From contig NZ_JAINRD010000015.1 in the NCBI RefSeq assembly GCF_020400605.1, forward strand, positions 124,001 to 188,000: a stretch of DNA of 64,000 nucleotides, read 5' to 3'. Under the pieces are notes generated by a model that was given only the letters and a program-made list of their open reading frames with translations, ran no database searches and was not told the DNA's origin. The DNA is from Streptomyces aculeolatus. GTDB lineage: Bacteria; Actinomycetota; Actinomycetes; Streptomycetales; Streptomycetaceae. Of this stretch, positions 17,834 through 26,579 are shown in pieces. The translations under genes were made by a program, and so were the position numbers. Every line of letters starts with the position of its first letter. Position 1 is the first letter of the stretch.

Positions 17834-17926
17834 ATGAGCAGAACGCGAAATTCAGTTGAGGTCGTCTCGATGGTGGCCGCGGCAGTCGCAGAAGGTTCCG
17901 CAGCGGGTCTGCTGCTCCCCGCCTGA
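17834..17926 (+). CDS. 30-aa small protein, hypothetical
   Basis: ATG at 17834 with GGGAGAG 6-12 nt upstream. Product begins MSRTRNSVEVVSMVAAAVAE and ends GLLLPA: basic N-terminus, then a hydrophobic, Ala-rich stretch with no Cys. A strong hairpin follows 15 nt after the stop. Isolated ribosome-binding site, ORF and terminator suggest a real transcription unit. Leader-like or RiPP-type peptide are possibilities, but no maturation enzymes are adjacent. No family recognised. Confidence 0.45.
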   Translation: MSRTRNSVEVVSMVAAAVAEGSAAGLLLPA

Positions 17927-17941
17927 GCTGACGAACCGTGG

Positions 17942-17967
17942 CCCTGACGCCTGCTAAGGCGTCAGGG
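17942..17967 (+). terminator. intrinsic terminator-like hairpin after the 30-aa ORF
   Basis: Perfect 10-bp inverted repeat CCCTGACGCC / GGCGTCAGGG around a 6-nt loop (TGCTAA). No T-run follows, as is usual in Streptomyces. It could also serve the convergent gene ending at 18067. Confidence 0.65.
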
Positions 17968-18066
17968 ACACGCCTTGCCCGATCCAAGGCCGACATAATT
18001 CGTTTCCTGCACTTCAAGACTGTCAGTCGCAACTTGTTGCGGGATGTAAGTTCCAGTTTGAGTTGC

Positions 18067-18924
18067 CTACTCGTCCCGACGCGCCGCCGCCAACTCGATA
18101 CCCCGCACGGCACGCATCCAGCGAGCCAGGACGTAGAGTGCACCGCCGAGCACTCCGCACGGCTCCCAGATCTCGGTCACCAATGCCGGAATTCCACCGT
18201 CGCCCACGATGTAGATCGCCTGTGCGCCCACAATCAGCGTGATGAAACAATTGGTGCGTGATTCCTTGGACAGGAGCCAATCGACAGGACGCAAGAGTGG
18301 GGTCGCCAGGTCATGGAGGCGCATTCTCAATGCTGCGAGGACGAAACCTCGGGCAAGATACTGCTGTTCAGCCAGGGGCAGGGAGATTCCTGGGTCGGCG
18401 CTGCTTGCCAGTATGGCCGTCCACTCATCATGGAGGTGCGATCGCCCTCCCCCGGCAATCGACGCGGCAAGCATCGTCAAGCGCTGGACCCGACGGGCTG
18501 ACGCCGGCGCCGGAAGAGTTCGAATAAATACACCCCCGACGAAGAGGAGCCCCGCGATGCTTCCGACAACGCCGTACCGCCACTGAAACAATTGTACAAG
18601 TGTCATGGCCGCAGCCACTGCTAGCGAGAGGAGCGTCGTGAAGCCGATGTTTCGGAAAGTCGCAACGTGCCGACATCCTCTCCACAGTGCTCGCCAATCG
18701 AGGCTGCGTAGCCATCGATAGATCCTCACACGCCCGTGCCAGAGCCCCGGCAGGAAGAGCATTCCAAAGAGCATCAATGGCCCGTAATCAATCCAGAGAA
18801 TGCCTGTCGAGAGATCAAGTACCGTCGATGCCGAACTGAACGTTGTGGAGACCGAAGGAGAGAACTCCGTTCCGATGAGGAGAGCGGGCCCAGAAGCTGC
18901 CACGGCCAAGCCAAGCCGTCTCAA
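18067..18924 (-). CDS. multi-pass membrane protein of unknown function, paired with PadR regulator
   Basis: 285 aa, ATG 18924 overlapping the stop of the PadR gene (4 nt), so it is probably co-translated and controlled by that regulator. At least five hydrophobic segments are visible (SGPALLIG region, LWIDYGPLMLFGMLFL, TTLLSLAVAAAMTLVQ, VGSIAGLLFVGGVFI, CFITLIVGAQAIYIV). A cytoplasmic stretch between contains HDEWTAIL. No transporter signature recognised. Base composition is more AT-rich than the flanks. Confidence 0.7.
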   Translation of the reverse strand: MRRLGLAVAASGPALLIGTEFSPSVSTTFSSASTVLDLSTGILWIDYGPLMLFGMLFLPGLWHGRVRIYRWLRSLDWRALWRGCRHVATFRNIGFTTLLSLAVAAAMTLVQLFQWRYGVVGSIAGLLFVGGVFIRTLPAPASARRVQRLTMLAASIAGGGRSHLHDEWTAILASSADPGISLPLAEQQYLARGFVLAALRMRLHDLATPLLRPVDWLLSKESRTNCFITLIVGAQAIYIVGDGGIPALVTEIWEPCGVLGGALYVLARWMRAVRGIELAAARRDE

Positions 18925-19235
18925 GCGACACCCCCCGCGAAGCCCAGACGAGCCCGACGCTTGCGGCGAGCTTCAAGCACTGCATTGGCGCTCGCTCGAC
19001 CTTCCCCTGTGAGTTGGTAATACCGCCGTGGCGGTCGGCCTGGATGTGGCTCCGCCTCCTTCCAACTAGTCACCCACCCACGCTCGGCGAGTCGGTCAAG
19101 GATCGGATAGACCGTTCCAGATCCGAGGTCGGCGTCGCGGCAGATACTCAGCCCCCACGCGGGAGAATCGTCCGTCGACGCCAGCAGCACCTCCAGCACA
19201 GCGATGGTCGGCTTGGTCAGCCTGGGAGTTGACAT
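18921..19235 (-). CDS. PadR-family transcriptional regulator
   Basis: 104 aa from ATG 19235; an upstream in-frame ATG (19271) would place the start inside the predicted operator. Winged-helix signature: TIAVLEVLLAS, GLSICRDADLGSGTVYPILDRLAERGWV, then PPRRYYQLTGEGR, the standard PadR pattern. Likely represses its own operon with the downstream membrane protein, as PadR regulators usually control a linked transporter or membrane gene. Confidence 0.9.
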   Translation of the reverse strand: MSTPRLTKPTIAVLEVLLASTDDSPAWGLSICRDADLGSGTVYPILDRLAERGWVTSWKEAEPHPGRPPRRYYQLTGEGRASANAVLEARRKRRARLGFAGGVA

Positions 19236-19249
19236 AGCGTCAGTCAACC

Positions 19250-19267
19250 ATGTGTCGACTACGACAT
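19250..19267 (-). promoter_or_regulatory. candidate PadR operator
   Basis: ATGT-N10-ACAT inverted repeat 15 bp upstream of the PadR start. PadR proteins classically bind ATGT-N8-ACAT; the two extra spacer bases make this plausible rather than certain. Confidence 0.45.
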
Positions 19268-19385
19268 ACAAATCAGATGACCTTGATCCGGAGCAGGGAC
19301 CGGCCTCAGCTATGCGCGCTACTGAGCTTCAATGGGTGGTGTCGTGTGGGCTGACGCCTCGTGATCCCTGCGGTATGCCGGGTGT

Positions 19386-20087
19386 GTGAGGTATGCGCAA
19401 GGTGGTGGGCTGACTGATGAGCGGCGGGCCTTCCGGGAGAAGTTACGGCTTGAGGCGGCCGAGCGGTTCAGGGCCGGCGACGACAATGCGGTGATTGCGC
19501 GTGACCTGCGGGTCAGCGTGCGGTCGGTGCAGCGCTGGCGTAAGTCTGGTCGCAGGGCGGGGCACGAGCGCTGGCGTCCAAAGGGCCGGCGTCGCTGCCG
19601 TTGCTGAGCGACGAGTTGTTCACCGTGCTGGAGCGTGGGCTGGCCATGGGTGCGGTGGCGCACGGCTGGCCGGACCAGACATGGACCCTGTCGCGGATCA
19701 AGATCTTGATCGGGCGCCGGTTCCACAAGAGCTACACCGTCCAGGGCGTGGCCGCGCTGCTGCGGCGGCACGGCTGGAGCTGTCAGGTCCCGGCCCGCCG
19801 CGCGATGGAGCGCAACGAGGCGGCGGTGGCCGGCTGGGTGAAGGAGACCCTGGCCACACGTGGAAGGACCGCGGCGGCACTCGACATCTGGCTCGTCTTG
19901 AAGACGAAGACGGATTCTCGATGACGCCGCCAACCACCCGCACCTGGTCCCGCCACGGAGACACCCCCGTTGTCCGCGTGCGGGGCCGATCCCGCCGACG
20001 CTTATCGGTGGCCGCCCTGGTCTGCTACAAGCCCGGCCGGCGCCCCCAGCTGATCTACCGGCCTCAGCCAAGGGGAGAAGCAACACG
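19386..20087 (+). pseudogene. decayed IS630-type transposase
   Basis: Three frames read in order give one protein: 19386-19607 (LTDERRAFREKLRLEAAERF and an HTH ending VRSVQRWRKSGR), 19601-19924 (WTLSRIKILIGRRFHKSYTV, then the HGWSCQVPARRA winged-helix segment) and about 19885-20087 (LEDEDGFSMTPPTTRTWSRH, then RRPQLIYRP). Order and motifs match Streptomyces IS630-family transposases. Two frameshifts, and the C-terminal catalytic part after the first DE region is missing, so it is inactive. No terminal inverted repeats could be assigned. Confidence 0.8.
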
Positions 20088-20136
20088 ATGCGCAGGTTCC
20101 GGCATGAAGCTTAGTGGCTGGCGCTACGGGACTGAC

Positions 20137-21093
20137 TCACCGTCGAGGGGCGCGTTTTCGCTTCGGTGGTCGTTCCACGATCACCGTATGCTGCGCCGCG
20201 GGAACCTCGCCCTCCGTGCTCGGCTCAAAGAACCCAGGAGCCGTTCTCCGCATGCTCTGGACGTAGGTTGGCAGGTCGAAGGTTCGCTTACCTCGGTCCA
20301 GCGGAATCTGGTGCAGGTGTCCGGCGGCGTCTCGCGCACCGCTTGCCCCGCCCCTTTCACTCAGAACCACCAGCGTGCCATGGATGCGGTCCAGCCAGTT
20401 CCCACGGTCTATCCGGGAATCCCACCGGTGTTCTTGGTTCATCTTCGGCGGGGGGAAGCCGAAGGCATACGACCAGGGCACTGCTCTGGAAAGGAGATTC
20501 ACGATTGAGTACCTGGATGGATCCTGGGCATCACACAAGTGCTTGACGTCATGGCTCGATGCGATGGCACATCCGTAGTGTCTGGGCTCGGCGTGACCGC
20601 ACTCGACGTAACTACGCATGTTTGGGCAGGCGTTCCACTGGGCCGGGACTGCCCAATGCGTACCTGGATGGAAATACCCCTTGGGCCACCCGTTGTAAAA
20701 TACATGGAAGGGGTAATAGCCCTTATCAGCGTCGCAACCGCGGATCAAAGTATCGTATTGGAAGCTATCTCCATCGGCTCCTCCATGCCGCAACTGGGCG
20801 TATGTGTCGTCCTCGTATGCGCGCTTGGCCTGCATCCTGAGAGAGAGCCACCCTTCATTATCGTCGCCGATCCACCACTCCCAGTCAGCTCCTGTTTCCC
20901 GTTCATTCGACTGTGAGCTCTGCCAGATCAGCAGCCCTGGCACACGCCTTCTCATGGCGTCGAGGTTGCTATCCGTAATACTTGTCTCATCAAAACGGCG
21001 ACCCGGAAGCCGGCTATCCTCCAACCGCCGCCACGTCTGCAGTGCGACTTGGTCCATCGCAGTACACAATGCCTGCAAACTCTCGATCGCCAT
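20137..21093 (-). CDS. DUF6615-type protein with nuclease-like core
   Basis: 318 aa from ATG 21093 (AAAGGGTG upstream); earlier in-frame starts lack a site. ETSITDSNLDAMRRR, then TGADWEWWI, WLSLRMQAKR and GYYPFHVFYN fit the family I know as DUF6615. The D-x-E...QxK spacing (ADWEWW..RMQAKR) resembles the active site of PD-(D/E)xK nucleases with Gln in place of D/E, which hints at a nuclease fold; this is inference. A GADWEWW-type motif plus isolated island context fits a defence or mobile-element cargo gene. Confidence 0.65.
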   Translation of the reverse strand: MAIESLQALCTAMDQVALQTWRRLEDSRLPGRRFDETSITDSNLDAMRRRVPGLLIWQSSQSNERETGADWEWWIGDDNEGWLSLRMQAKRAYEDDTYAQLRHGGADGDSFQYDTLIRGCDADKGYYPFHVFYNGWPKGYFHPGTHWAVPAQWNACPNMRSYVECGHAEPRHYGCAIASSHDVKHLCDAQDPSRYSIVNLLSRAVPWSYAFGFPPPKMNQEHRWDSRIDRGNWLDRIHGTLVVLSERGGASGARDAAGHLHQIPLDRGKRTFDLPTYVQSMRRTAPGFFEPSTEGEVPAAQHTVIVERPPKRKRAPRR

Positions 21094-21218
21094 TTTCGCA
21101 CCCTTTCGCAGCATGCAAGGCACTTCGCCTTCGGTGCCCCCGACTCAAGGTCGTCCAGTTCGTGCAGGACGATCTAGTCTCAGTGTGGGGTCCTCCACGA
21201 CAGTTGGTTGCGCGGGCG

Positions 21219-22394
21219 TCACTCCTGTCCGTCGGAAGCACCACCCGTACCGGATTCTTCCGCCTCCTCGGCGGGCCCATCCGCCGCGTAGGGATGCACG
21301 TACCGGTCGTCGTTAAAGGGCCTGAACCAGTCTGCAAGCCCCATGGGGGCCATGCCCAGCATCTCGCCGACAGGGCTGTCCTCGATGCCGTCCTTGGAGT
21401 CGTCGTAGAGCCACTCGTGGTCCGTGTCCTCGTACACGAGGTCGGCGAAGCAGTCGAGGGCCTCCGAGACGCCGTCGTCGAGCAGGCCGAAGGTCTCAAG
21501 GCAGACCTTCGCCTCGCTGAGCAGGAGCCGCAGCGCCAGTTCTTCGGCCACACAGCTGAGCTGGGTGAAAGTCCCCTGCGTGAACCGGGTGGTCATGGCG
21601 ATCACGGTGGCCAGGAAGCGGCGCGCGAACTGCTCGTCATAGCGCAAGGCGTACCGGCGAGGCAGATCCTCCAGGTGCCAGAGCACCCCCTCGCACTCGG
21701 CGACGTTCGTGCCCTCTTCCGTCAGCGTGTGGACGTCCATGAACAGCTGATCCACCAGCACGTCCGTAGCCCACACCAACGCGCCGGCGGCCAGCCGCGC
21801 GTCCTCTTCCGAGGTGCCCTCGTAGCCGGAGCCTTCCTCGAACTCCTCGTCCTCCTCTGAGACCACCCCGAACATCTCCGGCCCGAAGGACTTGAGCTGC
21901 GCCGCCAGCCCCAGCATCTGCCCCCTGGTCCTCGCGGAGTTCGCCGCCAGTTCCTCCTCGCTCGGCGCAGCAGTCTCCGGACCCCGGGCGAGGTGCGCGC
22001 GACGTTCCGCCGGATCAGCCGGCGGAGCCTCCGGCCCTTCGGCCGCGTCCAGGCTCTCCTCGGCGAGATGCGGGTGGAGTTCCACCTCGCACTTCACGAC
22101 GGTCCACTCCGACAGCAGCTCCGAACGCTCCAACAGCTCCCCCACCAACGAGCGCACCGCGTCCTCGGCGAACTCCAACGCGGGGCCGTCCACGAAGACC
22201 TTCAGCAGCGCGCCACCGGGGTAGACGGCCACGACGGTGTCGAGGACCTCCACCTCCACGCCGTCCGGGCCGTCGATCCCGTCCACCGTGTCGAAGCCCT
22301 TCTCCAGCAGAGCGATCGCCCCGACACGCTGCAACTCATCCATCTCCGGAGCGCCATCGGCGATCCGGGCATCCACTGTCACGACGTACGTCAC
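21219..22394 (-). CDS. acidic hypothetical protein
   Basis: 391 aa taking GTG 22394 (VTYVVTVDARIADG) as start; the longer frame to 22562 is not supported by composition. Strongly acidic throughout (EEDEEFEEG near the middle). The N-terminal 110 residues look beta/alpha (VEVEVLDTVVAVYPGG, WTVVKCEVEL). The C-terminal 220 are helical with Trp and Tyr positions (CEGVLWHLEDLPRRYALRYD). No domain recognised. Transcribed toward the DUF6615 gene with a 125-bp gap. Confidence 0.6.
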   Translation of the reverse strand: MTYVVTVDARIADGAPEMDELQRVGAIALLEKGFDTVDGIDGPDGVEVEVLDTVVAVYPGGALLKVFVDGPALEFAEDAVRSLVGELLERSELLSEWTVVKCEVELHPHLAEESLDAAEGPEAPPADPAERRAHLARGPETAAPSEEELAANSARTRGQMLGLAAQLKSFGPEMFGVVSEEDEEFEEGSGYEGTSEEDARLAAGALVWATDVLVDQLFMDVHTLTEEGTNVAECEGVLWHLEDLPRRYALRYDEQFARRFLATVIAMTTRFTQGTFTQLSCVAEELALRLLLSEAKVCLETFGLLDDGVSEALDCFADLVYEDTDHEWLYDDSKDGIEDSPVGEMLGMAPMGLADWFRPFNDDRYVHPYAADGPAEEAEESGTGGASDGQE

Positions 22395-22521
22395 ACCGCC
22401 AGCCTTGCAGGACCAGGGCAGCTCACGGGAGCAAACGCCGGACACCGCGACACTCTCGCCTACCGCACCTGCTGAGCCGCCCCGCCAGTTGCGCCACAGC
22501 CCACTGTCGTTGCTGTCCTCC

Positions 22522-22537
22522 GTGCCACTCGCGTGCC
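22522..22537 (+). repeat. GTGCYA-CRTGCC motif, copy 2 of 5
   Basis: GTGCCACTCGCGTGCC, followed by ATTCACCGCGGGGAAAACGG. It lies about 110 bp left of the second tRNA-derived repeat, the same arrangement and nearly the same sequence as the copy at 37486. Confidence 0.6.
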
Positions 22538-22648
22538 ATTCACCGCGGGGAAAACGGGACAACCAGGGTCACAGATCACCCGCCACTAACGTCAGCGCCT
22601 CGCGCGTCACTGCAGGCCAGGGACGCTCTGGCGTTCGAAGGCCGTGGG

Positions 22649-22693
22649 ATTCCCAAGCTCAGAGCGCGGGTTCGATTCCCGTCGCCCGCTCCA
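22649..22693 (+). repeat. tRNA-Gly(CCC) 3'-end repeat (att-like), copy B
   Basis: 45 nt, one mismatch to copy A; its acceptor strand GCCCGCTCCA is intact. No 5' tRNA half precedes it. It is followed by the hairpin expected downstream of a functional tRNA gene, and copy C has a similar flank. So B and C probably preserve original tRNA-distal DNA or repeated attachment ends. Confidence 0.8.
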
Positions 22694-22698
22694 CGACA

Positions 22699-22725
22699 AA
22701 CCCCCAGGCCAGAAGCCCGGGGGTT
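22699..22725 (+). terminator. hairpin after tRNA-derived repeat B
   Basis: AACCCCC ... GGGGGTT with 13 nt between the arms, followed by GTTTG. A normal tRNA terminator in position and shape; a decayed version follows copy C. Confidence 0.6.
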
Positions 22726-22755
22726 GTTTGCTGGGCGGGGTCAGCGCATGTCCGC

Positions 22756-22771
22756 GTGCCAGATCCGTGCC
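22756..22771 (+). repeat. GTGCYA-CRTGCC motif, copy 3 of 5
   Basis: GTGCCAGATCCGTGCC, followed by ACATATGGG. Same half-sites as the copies near the tRNA fragments but with a GATC centre. It lies just right of repeat B. Confidence 0.45.
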
Positions 22772-23042
22772 ACATATGGGCCGTCGGGCGCTCGCACAGT
22801 CGCGCGTACACCAAGGCGCCCACGGCAAGTTCGGCATCCCCTCGGCTGACGACATGCTCCTCGCTGCGCTGCCGCAGTGTCGGCGCCCGGGGAATGCGGC
22901 CGTGCCCGCACCATGTCGCCATTCGGCCGGCCCCTCCCCGGACGCACCCGCCTGATGCTGGAGCGGCTGGACCCGGCATGGGCGCCATCCTCTGCGCGTG
23001 GCGTTCTTGCCATCGGCCGCCTGTACCCGAAGGGTTGGTGCC

Positions 23043-24341
23043 ATGCCCCAGACCCCGAACGCCCCCGAGTCAGCCGATGTCATCGTGGTGGGAGCGGGCC
23101 CGGCCGGCTCGGCCGCCGCGTACCACCTCGCCCGGCAGGGCCGGGACGTCCTGCTGCTGGAGAAATCGGAGTTCCCGCGCGAGAAGGTGTGCGGCGACGG
23201 CTTGACACCCCGCGCGGTGCGCCACCTGATCCGGATGGGCATCGACACCGATGGCCCCGGCTGGCACCGCAACCGGGGTGTGCGGTTCTTCTCCCACGGC
23301 GCGGTCGTCGAGATCGACTGGCGCGAGAACACCCGCTTCCCCGGCTACGGCCTGACCCGCTCCCGCCACGACTTCGACGAGATCCTGGCACGCCGCGCCT
23401 CCGAGGCCGGGGCACGCCTGCACACCGCGACACGGGTCACCGAGCCCGTCCTCGACCGCACCGGCCGGGTGCGTGGCGTGGCAGCCCGTGTGGGAGCCGG
23501 CCAGGAGCCCGCCGTGTTCGAGGCGCCGCTGGTCATCGCGGCCGACGGCGTGGCCGCGCGGCTGGCCGTGGCGCTGGGCGTGGACCGTGTGTCCAGGCGG
23601 CCCATGGCAACGGCCATCCGCCGCTATCACCACTCGGCCGCCCGCCACGACAACCCCTACCTCGACATCTGGGCAGACCTGCGCGCCGGGCCCGGCAGCC
23701 CGCCGCTGGCCGGCTACGGCTGGATCTTCCCCATGGGCGACGGCCGGGTCAACGTCGGCCTCGGCCTGGTCCACGGCGCACCGTCCGGACAGCCGGACAC
23801 GCGGCGGCTGCTGGACGCCTGGCTGGCCCGTACGCCCTCCGAATGGGGCCTGACGGACCCCGGCTCCGCCGACGGGCCGGTGCGCGGCGCGGCCTTGCCG
23901 ATGGGGTTCAGCCGGCTGCCGCACTACACCCGCGGCATGCTGCTCGCCGGGGACTCCGGTGGCATGGTCAGCCCGTGGAGCGGCGAGGGCATCGCGTACG
24001 CCATCGAAGCGGGCGAGCTGGCCGCCGAGACCGCCGCCACCGCGCTCACCCGCCCCGCCGGCCCTTCGCGCGAGCGGGTCCTCCAGCGCTACCCGCTGGA
24101 GATCCACCGCCGCCTGGGCCGCTACTACCGGCTGGGCAACCTCTGGGCGGACCTCCAGACCAAGCCCGCCTTCACCTCGTTCCTCAGCCGCCGCATCGTC
24201 ACCTCGCCCGCCGCCATGCGGTACCTGACGCGCCTGCTGGTGAACGTGACCGACGACGGCAACGGCCGGGACACGCCCGACCGCGTCGTCAACGCACTGG
24301 TACGCGCCGTCCCGGCGCAGGTCCCCCGCAAGCGGCGGTGA
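23043..24341 (+). CDS. geranylgeranyl-reductase-family flavoprotein
   Basis: 432 aa from ATG 23043 with GAAGGG upstream. DVIVVGAGPAGSAAAYHLAR is the FAD-binding dinucleotide motif, KVCGDGLTPRAV the family's conserved CGDG(L/I)xP, and GDSGGMVSPWSGEGI the second flavin contact. The family reduces isoprenoid chains (menaquinone tail, archaeal-type lipids) or acts in secondary metabolism. No terpene or quinone gene is adjacent, so the substrate stays open. Confidence 0.9.
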   Translation: MPQTPNAPESADVIVVGAGPAGSAAAYHLARQGRDVLLLEKSEFPREKVCGDGLTPRAVRHLIRMGIDTDGPGWHRNRGVRFFSHGAVVEIDWRENTRFPGYGLTRSRHDFDEILARRASEAGARLHTATRVTEPVLDRTGRVRGVAARVGAGQEPAVFEAPLVIAADGVAARLAVALGVDRVSRRPMATAIRRYHHSAARHDNPYLDIWADLRAGPGSPPLAGYGWIFPMGDGRVNVGLGLVHGAPSGQPDTRRLLDAWLARTPSEWGLTDPGSADGPVRGAALPMGFSRLPHYTRGMLLAGDSGGMVSPWSGEGIAYAIEAGELAAETAATALTRPAGPSRERVLQRYPLEIHRRLGRYYRLGNLWADLQTKPAFTSFLSRRIVTSPAAMRYLTRLLVNVTDDGNGRDTPDRVVNALVRAVPAQVPRKRR

Positions 24342-24440
24342 TCACGCCCTCCTGTCTTGGAGCCCTCTGGGTCTGGCCGGGGCGGTGCGCGGCGAGCACA
24401 CCCTCTTCTACGTCACCGCCACCTGGCGTCTGATCGAAGT

Positions 24441-25127
24441 TCAGGTGCTCGACCCCACCGCGCTGCGGCCCGATTCCTGCGGGCCCGGTCCTGTCGCGTA
24501 CGCCAGTGGGGGTGCGATCGCCTGCACGTCGGCGCCTTCGCCGACCCACAGGCCGATGAACAGCGCGGCGGTCGCTTCCAGGAGGCCCGCTCGGTCGAGG
24601 CCACCGCCGGCCACGGGCCGGCAGCCGGCGTCCCGCACCAACGCACGCACCTGCGCCAGCGCCGCTTCGTCGTCCCCGCAGACCGGAACGGCCAGCGGCC
24701 GCCCGTCGAAGACAGGCGGCGCCATGCGCCACACATCCTCGTGACAGAGATTGAACGCCTTGACGACCTGCGCTCCCGGCGCCGCCGCAGCCAACTGCTC
24801 GGCGGCAGAACTGCCGCCGAGCGTCAGCAACCGGAAGCCCGGCCCGATCGGATTGGAACAATCAATCAGTGCCTTGCCGGCCAGGGCAGCCCGCAGTTCC
24901 CGCACCACCTCTGCTCCCGCGCCGAAGGGCAGCGCGGCCAGCACCACCTCACCGAACTCGGCCGCGGCATCCAGACCGGCAGGCTGAGCACCGTCCCCGA
25001 TCCGCGCCGCGAGCCGCTCCGCCTTGGTCACATCCCGTCCCCCGATGGCGACGTCGTGGCCGGCTCGCGCCCAGTGGGTGGCAAGCGCGTCCGCCATGTT
25101 GCCCGTCCCCAGCACACCGATTCTCAT
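24441..25127 (-). CDS. NADPH-dependent F420 reductase-type / NAD(P)-binding reductase
   Basis: 228 aa from ATG 25127 preceded by GGGAGGGAA. MRIGVLGTGNMADALATHWA is the Rossmann motif of the F420:NADP oxidoreductase/YrrD-like group; GGRDV, CSNPIGPG and VKAFNLCHEDVW fit the same family. Likely reduces a small cofactor or substrate with NADPH. Divergent from an HxlR regulator only 79 bp away, a common arrangement in which the regulator controls the oxidoreductase. Confidence 0.8.
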   Translation of the reverse strand: MRIGVLGTGNMADALATHWARAGHDVAIGGRDVTKAERLAARIGDGAQPAGLDAAAEFGEVVLAALPFGAGAEVVRELRAALAGKALIDCSNPIGPGFRLLTLGGSSAAEQLAAAAPGAQVVKAFNLCHEDVWRMAPPVFDGRPLAVPVCGDDEAALAQVRALVRDAGCRPVAGGGLDRAGLLEATAALFIGLWVGEGADVQAIAPPLAYATGPGPQESGRSAVGSST

Positions 25128-25206
25128 CGCGCGGTTCCCTCCCAGGACTGCTTCTGCTTCGACCGTCACGACGACGCTATGGGGCTTGTCGGGCACCATT
25201 TGGTAC

Positions 25207-25584
25207 GTGACCACCGACGCTCTCCTCGCCGACTGCCGCGCCCGCCTGGCCTTCGACCTGCTGTCCAACACCTGGAACGCGGTCGTGCTCTGGGCGCTGC
25301 GCGAAGGCCCTCGGCGCCCGGTCGACCTGCGCGAACAGATCGGGGGTATCAGCTCCAAGGTCCTCACCGAGACACTGCGGCGCCTGCAGTTCAACGGGCT
25401 CGTCCACCGCCAGGCACACCCCGGGGCGGCACCACCGCGGGTCGACTACCAGCTCACCGCACTCGGCCGTTCCCTGCTGGCCCCCATCGACGCCGTCGGT
25501 GCCTGGGCGTTCGAGCACGGAGACGACGTCATGGCTGCGCAAGAAGCCCACTGCACCGCCACCCGTGGACCTTCCTCACAGTGA
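25207..25584 (+). CDS. HxlR-family transcriptional regulator
   Basis: 125 aa from GTG 25207. FDLLSNTWNAVVLWALREGP and LREQIGGISSKVLTETLRRL followed by LVHR and VDYQLTALG form the HxlR winged helix. The usual N-terminal Cys of redox-sensing HxlR members is present (DCRARLAFDLL). Divergent from the F420-reductase-type gene, whose expression it probably controls. Confidence 0.85.
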   Translation: MTTDALLADCRARLAFDLLSNTWNAVVLWALREGPRRPVDLREQIGGISSKVLTETLRRLQFNGLVHRQAHPGAAPPRVDYQLTALGRSLLAPIDAVGAWAFEHGDDVMAAQEAHCTATRGPSSQ

Positions 25585-25748
25585 CCGCAGGCGTCGCCAG
25601 CAGCTGAGTGCAACGGTGGAACCCGGTCTCATCGCCCGAGTGGATCTACTTCACCCCGCCGAAAACAGAGGAGGCGTGAACCGGCCCCGGCCATGCACCG
25701 GTTCGGCAGATGTCGCCGACGACCGGTGTCCTGCGCCAGGGGCGCACG

Positions 25749-26579
25749 TCACGCGTCACGGCGCGCCAGTGCCACTCCCGCGGCGGCCAGGCTTGCGATG
25801 ACGTAGCCGGCGAAGACCAGGCAGGCCGGAAGCGGGTCGAGGAGGTCGGGCTGATTCTGGACCGTCAACATGGCCTTGCCCGTGGTCGCGGGCAGATAGG
25901 GCGTCACCTCGTCGGCGAGCGAGGCCGGCAGCAGGCCGGCCAGCGAGTCGAGCAGGAAGACCGCGAAGCACACCGTGGTGACGGCCAGCGCCGTGCTGCG
26001 CATGAGCACGGCCAGGGCGACGCCGATCAGGCCGATGCCGGCGAGGTAGGCGGGGGTGGCCGCCAGGGCGCGCAGCACACCCGCGTCGGAGAGCGACGGG
26101 GCGACGCCGTGACCGTCCAGCAGCGGTACGGAGCCGAGGAAGGAGACCGCCACGGAGATCGCGCTCACGGTGGCCACGACCGCGCCGAAGACCAGGGCCT
26201 TCCCCCAGAGCAGGGGCAGGCGCGTGGGCACGGCGGCGAGGCTGGCACGGATCATGCCGGTGGCGTACTCGGTGGACATGAAGAGCACCCCCAGCGCTCC
26301 GGTGAGCAGTTGGGCGAAGAACACGCCGCCCAGGACGGCCCCGACCGGGGTGGTGGGGACGAACGGCGCGTCGTCGATTTCGGTGCCCGCCGCGAACGTC
26401 TTGGCCATGGCGGAGGAGGAGAGCGGGCCCAGGGCCATGAGCAGCACTGCCGTCGCGGCCAGGCCGACGGTCAGGGCACGGACCGAGCGGAGCTTGATCC
26501 ACTCGGAGTGCAGCACCCGGGGCAGGGTGACGCCGCGGCGTCGGGTCTCCGCGCCGCCATCGGTCGTGAGTACGGTCAT
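25749..26579 (-). CDS. ABC transporter permease
   Basis: 276 aa. ATG 26579 shares its A with the last base of the ATPase stop codon (1-nt overlap). About six membrane helices. VLHSEWIKLRSVRALTVGL and FMSTEYATGMIRASLAAVP are the hallmarks of ABC-2/DUF-type permeases that act with a single ATPase in Streptomyces resistance or lipid exporters. Last gene of the operon with ATPase, response regulator and kinase. Confidence 0.9.
   Translation of the reverse strand: MTVLTTDGGAETRRRGVTLPRVLHSEWIKLRSVRALTVGLAATAVLLMALGPLSSSAMAKTFAAGTEIDDAPFVPTTPVGAVLGGVFFAQLLTGALGVLFMSTEYATGMIRASLAAVPTRLPLLWGKALVFGAVVATVSAISVAVSFLGSVPLLDGHGVAPSLSDAGVLRALAATPAYLAGIGLIGVALAVLMRSTALAVTTVCFAVFLLDSLAGLLPASLADEVTPYLPATTGKAMLTVQNQPDLLDPLPACLVFAGYVIASLAAAGVALARRDA

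Noticed and set aside
22395..22562. N-terminal extension of the acidic protein to 22562
   Set aside because: Extension has no coding character; GTG 22394 begins the recognisable beta strand.
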